Positions 44,976 through 52,823 of a stretch of DNA of 64,000 nt are shown in pieces. The translations under genes were made by a program, and so were the position numbers. The stretch's first letter is position 1; every line of letters starts with the position of its first letter. The stretch comes from Pedobacter indicus. Lineage in GTDB: Bacteria > Bacteroidota > Bacteroidia > Sphingobacteriales > Sphingobacteriaceae. The notes under the pieces are model-generated. The model was given only the letters and a program-made list of their open reading frames with translations. It was not told where the DNA came from and made no database searches. The stretch covers positions 744,001 to 808,000 of the forward strand of contig NZ_QRGB01000001.1 in the NCBI RefSeq assembly GCF_003449035.1, given 5' to 3'.

Positions 44976-45515
44976 ATGAACGATAAAGCAATATTTAGAT
45001 TAGTCGGTGTAGTCTCAATAATCGTTTTATTGGTTGTTATCCTCCTGCAGGCCAATGTTGTGAATTTATTCCCCAATCATGATGTTTTGCCCAAATGGGT
45101 TCAATTTCTGCCTACGCTGAATGCTATAATCAACGGCACCTGCACCATTTTGCTGTTAATATCTTACTATTTTATTAGGCGAAAAAACATACGGATGCAT
45201 AAAACGTTAAATATAACAACGTTCATCCTATCCTGTCTGTTTATGGTTTCTTATTTGATTTTTCATTCAGCAGGTATGGAAACCAAATTTGGAGGCCAAG
45301 GCACAATTCGCTATGTGTATTTTTTTATTCTAATCACGCACATCATTCTGGCAGCTATTGTACTTCCCTTAGTTTTGTTAAGTTTCTACCGAGGTATGAT
45401 GATGCAGGTTGAAAAACATAAAAAGCTTGTTAGGTGGAGTTTCCCCATATGGTTATACGTCACAATTAGTGGAGTTTTAGTATATTTGATGATATCTCCT
45501 TATTATTCATTTTAA
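44976..45515 (+). CDS. DUF420-family membrane protein
   Basis: 179 residues with five predicted membrane helices (for example IFRLVGVVSIIVLLVVILLQ and FFILITHIILAAIVLPLVLL). The conserved His residues of DUF420 are seen in FLPTLNAIINGTC (Asn/His site), IRMHKTLNI, LIFHSAGMET and ITHIILA. The family includes CtaM/YozB-type oxidase maturation proteins of Firmicutes, which help maturation of heme A oxidases. Its position, 1 nt after the SCO-like gene, fits such a role. Confidence 0.85.
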   Translation: MNDKAIFRLVGVVSIIVLLVVILLQANVVNLFPNHDVLPKWVQFLPTLNAIINGTCTILLLISYYFIRRKNIRMHKTLNITTFILSCLFMVSYLIFHSAGMETKFGGQGTIRYVYFFILITHIILAAIVLPLVLLSFYRGMMMQVEKHKKLVRWSFPIWLYVTISGVLVYLMISPYYSF

Positions 45516-45537
45516 AGGAGTTTTTGTTTAAAGTAAA

Positions 45538-45810
45538 ATGAAAAAGTCAGTTCAAAAAATCGCAGCAGTATTTATGTTGGCAATTGCATTAGCTAGCTAC
45601 CCTTTATCGGGTGCCCAAGCTCAGTGTGCTATGTGTTCGTTAACGGCTGACAGTTCTGTGAAAAATGGTAATACCCAAGGTGATAATTTAAACAAAGGAA
45701 TTCTTTTTCTTCTTGCAATGCCCTATGCTGCAGCTGGTTTAGTGGGATATCTATGGTATAGGAAGTATCGTAAGAAACAAGAAGCAGAGGCTCCCAATCC
45801 CTTTTCGTAA
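45538..45810 (+). CDS. Small exported membrane protein with a CxxC motif
   Basis: 90 residues. A signal peptide (VFMLAIALASYPLSGAQA) is followed directly by QCAMCSLTADSS, a CxxC motif at the predicted mature N-terminus, then one membrane helix (GILFLLAMPYAAAGLVGYL) and a basic tail. The CxxC would face the periplasm and could bind copper or take part in thiol exchange. Given the incomplete SCO motif two genes upstream, a role in oxidase metal delivery is attractive but purely inferred. No family name is recognised. Confidence 0.8.
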   Translation: MKKSVQKIAAVFMLAIALASYPLSGAQAQCAMCSLTADSSVKNGNTQGDNLNKGILFLLAMPYAAAGLVGYLWYRKYRKKQEAEAPNPFS

Positions 45811-45821
45811 ATCTTCATACG

Positions 45822-46208
45822 GTGGCAGCTAGAGGGTTACTAAGCGCTATGGTATCATGTCGGTGCCCCCGTTGCCGAATCGGTAAGGTATTCTATGGAA
45901 ATCCTTATTCCTTTAAACGGCAGCGAAGCAATCAAGTATGCGCACACTGTGGTCTTTACTTTGAAATTGAACCTGGTTATTTTTATATATCAATGTACAT
46001 CAGTTACGCGTTTGCTGTTTTTGAGGCACTTTTAACCGCGTTTCTTCTTTTCTCAATCACTCATAGTGAGTCACCTTGGTTATATGGTTTTTTTATAATC
46101 TTTGTTATTATTTTCATGGCTCCCGTCAACTACCGCTATTCAAGAATAACATTACTGTATACTACTCGAAAGATTCGATATAACAGTCGTTATGATAACG
46201 ACCACTAA
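45822..46208 (+). CDS. DUF983 family protein (zinc ribbon plus two membrane helices)
   Basis: 128 residues, GTG start at 45822. An N-terminal zinc ribbon (CRCPRCRIGK and CAHCGLYFEIEPGYF) precedes two membrane helices. DUF983 proteins often follow cox genes in many bacteria; function unknown. Last gene of the respiratory cluster. Its stop codon overlaps that of the convergent DUF4286 gene. Confidence 0.85.
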   Translation: MAARGLLSAMVSCRCPRCRIGKVFYGNPYSFKRQRSNQVCAHCGLYFEIEPGYFYISMYISYAFAVFEALLTAFLLFSITHSESPWLYGFFIIFVIIFMAPVNYRYSRITLLYTTRKIRYNSRYDNDH

Positions 46209-46513
46209 TGAAACGCGATGTATTTCATCTTACTCTCAAACATATAGAGTTGACCTTCCCAATGTTGCGCCATTTTCTCTTGGATAAGTTTAAAGAGACT
46301 CGATTTAAAAGTCTCGATTCCTTGATCGCTTGCACTCATCATTTGTAAGCTGTACGTTGTACCTTCATTTGGAGAGTCCAACACTTTTAAGAACGACTGA
46401 CCCTTAAAGATTCCTTCATTTGCCACTTTAGGTAAAAAGTCATATTGAATCCAAGCGGCAAATTCAGCATCAATGTCCTCGTTTACAAGGAAGGTTATAT
46501 TGTATAATATCAT
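46205..46513 (-). CDS. DUF4286 family protein
   Basis: 102 residues from the ATG at 46513: MILYNITFLVNEDIDAEFAA matches the start of DUF4286 proteins, small cytoplasmic alpha/beta proteins found in Bacteroidota. No function is known. An upstream extension of 12 codons is possible but begins before the conserved region. A TATCTTCG element (one mismatch to TAnnTTTG) sits 4 nt before this ATG. Confidence 0.8.
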   Translation of the reverse strand: MILYNITFLVNEDIDAEFAAWIQYDFLPKVANEGIFKGQSFLKVLDSPNEGTTYSLQMMSASDQGIETFKSSLFKLIQEKMAQHWEGQLYMFESKMKYIAFH

Positions 46514-46689
46514 GCTGCGAAGATAGGGGATATGACCCGTTAAAACCAAAAAGCTGTATTTTAAATGTTACTCACCGATATTTCAAATCAAAGCTATTTT
46601 TTCCTAAATTCACCTAGGCATCTAGTGGAGCTCAATTGGTATATTATGTCAAAGACAATACATGGTTGCATAGTCGACGGAGGAACTAT

Positions 46690-48576
46690 ATGATTAGAAA
46701 TTTACTTCAACAACTGTATGTTTTTGCTTTTGCTCTGTTAGCCTTTTCGTGTGGCCAAAATCAAACAGATCATCCCAAAGCGGATTTATTTTTCCATACA
46801 GCGGAGAAAAATCATTTTAGGATTTCTCCAAGTGGAACTCACATTTCGTATTTACAAGATTACGAAGGATTCAAGACTATTTTTATTTTAGATATCGCCT
46901 CAGGGAACACGCGTACCGTGCCGACGGGGCATGATGTTGAGTCTGCCTTTTGGGCAAATGACGACGAGTTGATTTTTCTTTTAAAAAGGAATCCAGGAGA
47001 CAGTCTTCGACTGATGTCAGTTAATCGTGATGCGTTAGATATCCGATCCATTCTTCCCGCAACCAACGCACACCTGCGCTGGATAGCACCTATTCAGGTA
47101 AAGAATAATGAAATATTAATATCACTCAACGATCGGGATTCATCCGTTTTTGACGTATACAGGCTGAATATTCTCACCGGCAGTCGGGATTTGATAGCAA
47201 AGAATCCTGGTAATATTGTCCGCTGGCTTACCGACGTTGAAGGCTCACTAAGAGTCGCCGTGGTATCTAATGGTCTTCAGGAAACCATTCTGGCCAGAGA
47301 AAATGAAGTTGAAGATTTTCATCAAGTAATTAACACGCGTTATAAGACACGAATCATACCATTAGGTTTTACGAAGCACGACCGAAACACAATTTATGCG
47401 CTCTCAAACCAAAATCGGGATAAATTAGCCCTTGTTGAGTTCAATTTGCTTACGGGAAAAGAAATGGGAGTTATTTATCAGAATCCTAAGTACGATTTGA
47501 GCACGCAAGGTTATTTAAAACAAACAGGGGAGATGGGGTTTGCAGAATACAATGGAACGCGAGCAGAGCGGCATTTTATTGATCTTCAATTAAAGAAAGT
47601 TTTTCAAAAGCTCAGTTCTCATATACCCGATTACTCCCTTGAGATTGTTGCTCGGGATAGTACCTTCACAAACTTTCTGATAAAAACCGAACAGGACGTC
47701 GACCCCGGGGCAACGTATTATTATAATTACAAAACGGACGAGCTGATCTTGCTTGCAGAAGAGAGTCCGGGACTTGATACCAGTTTGCTATCGCCCATGA
47801 AAACAGTAAATTTTAAAGCCCGTGACGGTTTTGAATTACAAGGTTACCTTACAGTTCCAAAAACATCGGAAAGTAACTTGCCCACCATTATAATACCTCC
47901 TTCTGATATCAATTCACGGGCCGTGTGGGGGTATAACCCAGAAGTTCAGTTTTTAGTTTCCAGAGGCTATGCTGTGTTTCAGGTTAATACACGTGGTTTA
48001 CAAGGGTACGGGAAACAATATTGGATCGACGGATTCAAGAAATGGGGGACAACCATGCAGGAAGATATTACCGATGCTACACAGTGGTTAATTCAAGAAG
48101 GTATCGCTGATTCTACTCGTGTTGGAATCTATGGTTTTAACCTTGGCGGTTATTCCGCATTGCATAGTGCTTGTTATCAACCCGATCTGTACGCCTGTGC
48201 GGCATCCTATTCAGGAATAACAAATTTATTTACCTATCTAAAAGAAATACCACCTTACTTTAAGCTTTATAGGCAAATGTTTTACGAGATGGTTGGCAAC
48301 CCAGCAATAGAAAGTGATTATTTTCGGAAGCACTCACCAATTTTTCACGCAGCGAAAATAAAAAATCCTGTATTTATTGCACATGGTGGAAAGGACAGCC
48401 GTGTCAATGTCACCGAAGCAAATCAATTTGTCAAAGATCTACGTAACCGCGAAGTCCCGGTTGAATATATTCTTGAGCCAAATGAGGGTCGGAAGTTTAC
48501 GACAACCGAACAGAAGATTGATTTATATAATCAATTAGCAGATTTCTTTGATAGTTATCTCCTAAAAAGGCGTTAA
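46690..48576 (+). CDS. Lipoprotein with prolyl-oligopeptidase (S9) fold but no catalytic Ser or His: putative pseudoenzyme
   Basis: 628 residues from the ATG at 46690, which has a GGAGG-like site upstream and opens a lipoprotein signal (FAFALLAFSC, Cys about residue 21). Residues 30 to about 370 form an N-terminal beta-propeller (blades such as ISPSGTHISYLQDY). Residues about 390-625 are an alpha/beta-hydrolase domain: AVFQVNTRGLQGYGKQYW, then VGIYGFNLGGYSALHS. The nucleophile elbow is G-F-N484-L-G instead of GxSxG. Asp569 is kept (HGGKDSRV), but the His position reads NEGRKF with Arg601 instead of the usual EGHxF. The chain is otherwise intact. It should bind peptides or proteins without cleaving them. 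It is followed 6 nt later by a histidine kinase gene, suggesting a sensing role. Confidence 0.88.
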   Translation: MIRNLLQQLYVFAFALLAFSCGQNQTDHPKADLFFHTAEKNHFRISPSGTHISYLQDYEGFKTIFILDIASGNTRTVPTGHDVESAFWANDDELIFLLKRNPGDSLRLMSVNRDALDIRSILPATNAHLRWIAPIQVKNNEILISLNDRDSSVFDVYRLNILTGSRDLIAKNPGNIVRWLTDVEGSLRVAVVSNGLQETILARENEVEDFHQVINTRYKTRIIPLGFTKHDRNTIYALSNQNRDKLALVEFNLLTGKEMGVIYQNPKYDLSTQGYLKQTGEMGFAEYNGTRAERHFIDLQLKKVFQKLSSHIPDYSLEIVARDSTFTNFLIKTEQDVDPGATYYYNYKTDELILLAEESPGLDTSLLSPMKTVNFKARDGFELQGYLTVPKTSESNLPTIIIPPSDINSRAVWGYNPEVQFLVSRGYAVFQVNTRGLQGYGKQYWIDGFKKWGTTMQEDITDATQWLIQEGIADSTRVGIYGFNLGGYSALHSACYQPDLYACAASYSGITNLFTYLKEIPPYFKLYRQMFYEMVGNPAIESDYFRKHSPIFHAAKIKNPVFIAHGGKDSRVNVTEANQFVKDLRNREVPVEYILEPNEGRKFTTTEQKIDLYNQLADFFDSYLLKRR

Positions 48577-48582
48577 TATGTA

Positions 48583-50283
48583 ATGATGAAACCTCAAAAA
48601 GCGATCAATAATAAAAATGGTCTTCTTATCATTACTTTTTTGGTATTGATTACCCTCACCTATGTTATAGCTTTGATACTTGGGTATAGCTTTACAAGAA
48701 ACTATGTAGAAAATAATTTCAATACTGTAAAAGTAGAAGTGTTTGATCAAAGTTTGAGTTCTTACAATGATTTTTTTCAGAACCGTATTGGTGAAGTGTC
48801 CTACTACCAAGGTTACCTTGATTCTGCGAGTGCCAGAAGATACGCTGATTCGGTACTATCTAACTATCCGATAGTCGAACGGATACTATTTGCTGACGTG
48901 CAAATAAGTAATTACTATTTAAACCATGGCTTTTCGATCCATCAAATGTATCTTTCCCCTAAGGCCATCTACCAATTCGGCGATGATGTACATCCCGACT
49001 CAGTTGTTTATTACAAAGCGGGGGTTGACCCCAATCTGAGCCTGACGAAGTCAGACGAGTTTAATACAATGGCGGTTAAATTCGCATCCTTTATTGAATC
49101 TGCAGACTCAGCGAAAGTCTTAAGCGGAGCAGATATCTTCAACTCTTTTTATGCTGTTAATTCGGCTAAGGTTTCATATATGACCATTCCACGCAGAGAT
49201 GAGATTAGGGTATTCCAACAGTTTATGGCGGGACAGGTACAAGACTCCTCTGTCTATGAATTTGACATCATGACTTTCTACCTCAATCCGAGAAACCTGG
49301 ATATACAGAATGTCCATCCTGAGCTTTATCAGGATATCTCCATCCAGCCCTTATTCTTCGACTCCTATGAGGCTGATCCCTCTGTAATTGTAACACAAAT
49401 GCCGCTTTCCGGAGCGCTTTCAGATTATAAACTATATTTTCGTTCGTCGCGCACATTCCTCAAGAAAGAGATTAACAATCTTTTTACCCCAATAGGAATT
49501 GCCATTTCTGCGATTTATTTATTCCTCTTACTGATTGGCTATTTAATCTATAAAAACCTGAAGATTAATTTTCGTATGTTTAAATTGCAATATGATTTTG
49601 TCAACAACCTATCTCACGAGTTCAAGACCCCAGTAAGTGTGATCAAAATTGCTGGCAGTAATATTCGGAACGGAAAGACCCTTACCGATGTTGAGCGCAA
49701 TTATTACGGTAAAATACTCGACGAGGAATCAGATAAATTAAACAACCTACTCAATACACTGCTCTCTTTTACCCAATTAGAGAATAAAGTGTTTAAACTC
49801 AAGAAGAAAAAAGTTGACCTCGATGATTTTTGCAGTAATATGGTAAACAGCTATCAGGTAAAGCATCCTGATTTTGATATTCAATACCATATACAGGGCG
49901 TTGAGGTCATTGAAACAGATGAGACGCTATTGATCAGCCTTTTCCAAAATTTGATAGACAATGCTTATAAATACTCGTCGTTTGATAAAAAATACTTGAG
50001 AATCAATATTTCTAAGCAAAAGAGAGAAATCTTTTTTAAATTTGAGGATAGGGGTATCGGTATACCCAAAGATGAGCAAAAGAATATCTTTAAGAAATTT
50101 TACCGAATACAATCCCAATACAATCAACAGGGTAGCGTTGGTTTGGGGCTCGCTTTTTGTAAGGAGGTAGTTAACTTAATGAATGGCGAGATCTTTGTAG
50201 AGAGTAAGAAAGGAAAAGGGTCGGTCTTTACAATCATTTTACCAGCTGAATTGAATCAGGTAAAGAAGGTTCTCATATCATAA
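48583..50283 (+). CDS. Sensor histidine kinase with large extracytoplasmic domain
   Basis: 566 residues. Two membrane helices (about residues 14-36, LLIITFLVLITLTYVIALIL, and about 300-328, IGIAISAIYLFLLLIGYLIY) enclose a periplasmic domain of about 260 residues with no recognised fold. The cytoplasmic part has HisKA with H345 in NNLSHEFKTPVSVI, and a HATPase domain with NLIDNAYKYS, FEDRGIGIPKDEQ and GSVGLGLAFCKEVV. It autophosphorylates and passes phosphate to the regulator that starts on the next base. Operon position suggests that its input may involve the S9-like lipoprotein. Confidence 0.93.
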   Translation: MMKPQKAINNKNGLLIITFLVLITLTYVIALILGYSFTRNYVENNFNTVKVEVFDQSLSSYNDFFQNRIGEVSYYQGYLDSASARRYADSVLSNYPIVERILFADVQISNYYLNHGFSIHQMYLSPKAIYQFGDDVHPDSVVYYKAGVDPNLSLTKSDEFNTMAVKFASFIESADSAKVLSGADIFNSFYAVNSAKVSYMTIPRRDEIRVFQQFMAGQVQDSSVYEFDIMTFYLNPRNLDIQNVHPELYQDISIQPLFFDSYEADPSVIVTQMPLSGALSDYKLYFRSSRTFLKKEINNLFTPIGIAISAIYLFLLLIGYLIYKNLKINFRMFKLQYDFVNNLSHEFKTPVSVIKIAGSNIRNGKTLTDVERNYYGKILDEESDKLNNLLNTLLSFTQLENKVFKLKKKKVDLDDFCSNMVNSYQVKHPDFDIQYHIQGVEVIETDETLLISLFQNLIDNAYKYSSFDKKYLRINISKQKREIFFKFEDRGIGIPKDEQKNIFKKFYRIQSQYNQQGSVGLGLAFCKEVVNLMNGEIFVESKKGKGSVFTIILPAELNQVKKVLIS

Positions 50284-50985
50284 ATGAATACTATGCACAC
50301 AAATATTAAAATCGCAGTAATAGAAGATGATGACAACTTAAGGTTTTTAGTTGTTCATCGGTTAGAAGCAGAACAATTTCAAGTAATCCAAGCTGATAAC
50401 GGAGTAGACGGTGAAGAGCTGATACTGCGTGAAAAGCCAGACATCGTGCTTTTAGATTGGATGTTACCTAAACGACCTGGATCCGAAGTTTGTGAAAATG
50501 TTCGTGATAAAGGCTTCACGAATCTCATTATTATGATGACTGCCAAGTCACAAGATTTAGATAAGATCGACGCCTATAGCTTTGGAGTATCTGACTATAT
50601 CACCAAACCGTTTAATATGGACGTACTGGTTGCTATGATCGAAAACAAGGTCAAATATTTCGTTAGCCAGCCCGTAGAAAACTTTACTTTTGGTGATACC
50701 GAACACCACCCTTCTATTCATACATTGATACGCGATGGGAAAAGAATTGAGCTCACCATTTTAGAAAACAGGATCCTTCTTTATTTTCTTCAAAATATCG
50801 GCAGAGTCATTAGTCGAGACGAGCTGATGGAAGTCGTATGGGGCTACAGTTCAAATGTGAATACCCGTACACTCGACATGCATATTGTGCGTCTTAGAAA
50901 GAAAATCGAATTGAACCCTGATCGACCTGCCTATCTGATCACAGTTCGAGGAATGGGCTATAAGTTTGTTGAAGATACCGAATAA
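50284..50985 (+). CDS. OmpR-family response regulator
   Basis: 233 residues. The receiver domain has the acidic pair IEDDDN, the phospho-acceptor D58 in IVLLDWMLP, the conserved Thr/Ser in MMTAKSQD and Lys in ITKPFN. The C-terminal winged helix ends NTRTLDMHIVRLRKKI and TVRGMGYKF. It binds DNA on phosphorylation by the adjacent kinase. The target genes are unknown. ATG at 50284 directly follows the kinase stop; an internal start at 50293 is possible. Confidence 0.95.
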   Translation: MNTMHTNIKIAVIEDDDNLRFLVVHRLEAEQFQVIQADNGVDGEELILREKPDIVLLDWMLPKRPGSEVCENVRDKGFTNLIIMMTAKSQDLDKIDAYSFGVSDYITKPFNMDVLVAMIENKVKYFVSQPVENFTFGDTEHHPSIHTLIRDGKRIELTILENRILLYFLQNIGRVISRDELMEVVWGYSSNVNTRTLDMHIVRLRKKIELNPDRPAYLITVRGMGYKFVEDTE

Positions 50986-50988
50986 GGT

Positions 50989-51020
50989 TTTGATTTTATC
51001 TAAATAGTTTTTTATATTTG
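50989..51020 (+). promoter_or_regulatory. greA promoter: TTTG, 20-nt spacer, TATATTTG
   Basis: TTTG at 50989-50992 and the exact -7 element at 51013-51020 are separated by 20 nt. The predicted start lies at about 51025, just before the hairpin at 51027. The -33 element begins 3 nt after the stop of the response regulator. Confidence 0.65.
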
Positions 51021-51026
51021 TTAACA

Positions 51027-51065
51027 CGGCAAGACCATACACAATATGGTCTTGCCGCTTTTTTT
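51027..51065 (+). terminator. Perfect 13-bp terminator hairpin directly after the greA promoter
   Basis: CGGCAAGACCATA (51027-51039) pairs without mismatch with 51045-51057, loop CACAA, followed by seven T residues (51059-51065). It ends transcription from the two-component operon. Because a promoter lies just upstream, it may also cut short greA transcripts, leaving an RNA of about 40 nt; the greA ATG is at 51089. Confidence 0.92.
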
Positions 51066-51088
51066 GTACAACTTGATAGAAGATAATC

Positions 51089-51562
51089 ATGGCAGAAATA
51101 ACTTATTACACTGAAGAGGGACTGGAAAAGTTGAAGCAAGAGTTGCATCAGCTTAAAACCGAAGGACGGGCAAAAATTGCAAAGGCCATTGCAGAAGCCA
51201 GGGATAAAGGTGATTTATCAGAAAACGCTGAATATGACGCTGCAAAAGATGCACAAGGGCACCATGAAAGCAAAATTGCTAAATTAACGGAGATACTAGC
51301 TAACGCACGCTTGATAGATGAATCTAAATTAGACGCATCTAAAGTTCTGGCCCTATCCATCGTGAAATTGAAGAATACAAAGAATGGAATGGAAATGACG
51401 TACCAATTGGTTTCCGAAACAGAAGCTGATCTAAAGTCTGGTAAGATATCTGTCAAATCTCCGATAGCACAGGGTTTACTAGGTAAATCTGTAGGGGACA
51501 AAGCTGAAATCGAAGTGCCGGCTGGTAAGATAGAATTAGAAATTCTAGAAATATCACGGTAG
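51089..51562 (+). CDS. greA: Transcription elongation factor GreA
   Basis: 157 residues, the normal length. The N-terminal coiled coil (GLEKLKQELHQLKTEGRAKI) contains the tip acidic residues in ARDKGDLSENAEYDAAKDAQ, followed by the C-terminal FKBP-like domain (SPIAQGLLGKSVGDKAEIEV). It enters the secondary channel of RNA polymerase and stimulates transcript cleavage in backtracked complexes. It is monocistronic, between two strong hairpin terminators. Confidence 0.97.
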   Translation: MAEITYYTEEGLEKLKQELHQLKTEGRAKIAKAIAEARDKGDLSENAEYDAAKDAQGHHESKIAKLTEILANARLIDESKLDASKVLALSIVKLKNTKNGMEMTYQLVSETEADLKSGKISVKSPIAQGLLGKSVGDKAEIEVPAGKIELEILEISR

Positions 51563-51628
51563 TTTACTGAATTTATCACGTTAACCATATCCGATTATGC
51601 CTGATATCCCATAAGGCTGATCAAAAAA

Positions 51629-51669
51629 GATACAAAAAAAGCGGTCAGAATGACCGCTTTTTTTGTATC
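51629..51669. terminator. 19-bp perfect inverted repeat, bidirectional terminator between greA and the HIT gene
   Basis: Left arm 51629-51647 and right arm 51651-51669 pair without mismatch around the loop GAA; the stem is A7 GCGGTCA with TGACCGC T7, so either strand ends in a T run. The outer end of the right arm (TATC) forms part of a TATCTTGG -7-like element at 51666-51673, so the promoter of the HIT gene overlaps the terminator. Confidence 0.9.
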
Positions 51670-51691
51670 TTGGGGAATAAATAAATTTCTT

Positions 51692-52120
51692 ATGTCAACC
51701 ATTTTTTCGAAGATAATTTCAGGTGAGATACCCGCGCATAAAGTCGCAGAAACAAATGATTTTATAGCTTTTTTAGATATTAACCCCCTCACTCACGGCC
51801 ATGTTTTGGTAATTCCCAAAAAAGAGACAGACTATATATTTGACATGGACGATGATGAATACATGGGTATCTGGATGTTGACAAAAATTATATCCGAAGG
51901 GATTAAGGAGGCTTTCCCCTGTGAAAAAGTAGGAGTAGCTGTTGTCGGTTTGGAGGTTGCTCATGCGCATATCCATCTAATTCCAATTAATCATGTAAAT
52001 GATATGGACTTCAGTCGTGAGAAGTTAAAATTAACAAATGATGAGTTAGCGGCCGATGCATTAAAAATACGGGGCGCTCTTAGTAAATCGCTCGAGTCGT
52101 CTTTGTATCCTAAAAACTAA
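51692..52120 (+). CDS. HIT-family nucleotide-binding hydrolase (HINT-like)
   Basis: 142 residues from the ATG at 51692: STIFSKIISGEIPAHKVAET is the usual start of HINT-type proteins. The active-site motif is VAHAHIHLIPI (HxHxHxx with the central His as nucleophile). The family hydrolyses nucleoside phosphoramidates or dinucleoside polyphosphates. The in-frame ATG at 51650 lies inside the terminator and is rejected. It converges with ruvC, 2 nt apart. Confidence 0.93.
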   Translation: MSTIFSKIISGEIPAHKVAETNDFIAFLDINPLTHGHVLVIPKKETDYIFDMDDDEYMGIWMLTKIISEGIKEAFPCEKVGVAVVGLEVAHAHIHLIPINHVNDMDFSREKLKLTNDELAADALKIRGALSKSLESSLYPKN

Positions 52121-52122
52121 CA

Positions 52123-52689
52123 TTATTTTATACGGTCCTGGTTGTCCTTAACAAATGCAGCCCAGCCCGAATAGTTTTGCAGGTTGCTGTTTCCATTGAC
52201 TTTCTGAAATGAATGGCATACAGCAGCGGCTAACCCATCGGTGGCATCCAAAAATTTAGGGCTTTCCTTAAACTTAAGGAGGGTCTGAAGCATTGATGCT
52301 ACCTGTTCCTTACCCGCATTTCCATTTCCTGTCACTGCTTGCTTTATTTTTCGTGGCGCATATTCAAATATTGGAATGTCCAGTGCAAGGCCTGCAGCCA
52401 TTGCTACACCCTGTGCCCTACCCAGTTTGAGCATCGACTGGATGTTTTTCCCATAAAAAGGTGCTTCCAATGCGATACAATCAGGATGATAGGCATTAAT
52501 AATCTCGGTTGTTTTTTTAAAAATAGCCTGTAGTTTTAATGCATGGTTGCTTAAATGACTCAGTTTAATGATTCCTAAGGTAACCAATGCCAGATCTTTT
52601 CCCCGTTCGGTCACTACACCGTAGCCCATGACAGCTGTGCCCGGGTCAATTCCCAGGATGATTCGTTCTTTTTCAGGCGCTAAATTCAT
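52123..52689 (-). CDS. ruvC: Holliday junction resolvase RuvC
   Basis: 188 residues. The RNase H-like core has the catalytic acids in LGIDPGTAVMGYGVV (first Asp), CIALEAPFYGKN (Glu) and DATDGLAAAVCHSF (last Asp and nearby His). It cuts four-way junctions during recombination with RuvAB; neither ruvA nor ruvB is adjacent, as is usual in this phylum. A TAATATTG element, one mismatch to TAnnTTTG, is 4 nt before the ATG on the minus strand. Confidence 0.94.
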   Translation of the reverse strand: MNLAPEKERIILGIDPGTAVMGYGVVTERGKDLALVTLGIIKLSHLSNHALKLQAIFKKTTEIINAYHPDCIALEAPFYGKNIQSMLKLGRAQGVAMAAGLALDIPIFEYAPRKIKQAVTGNGNAGKEQVASMLQTLLKFKESPKFLDATDGLAAAVCHSFQKVNGNSNLQNYSGWAAFVKDNQDRIK

Positions 52690-52823
52690 AGTACAATATT
52701 ACGTTTTATTTATAGATTCTGCTTCCATAAAGGCATAGAGTTTAATTTCAAAGGTTTTTGCATATCTTTACCGACCATTTAAAGCGAGATATTTAACCTT
52801 TTTAAGTGTAAAAAGGATCCACA

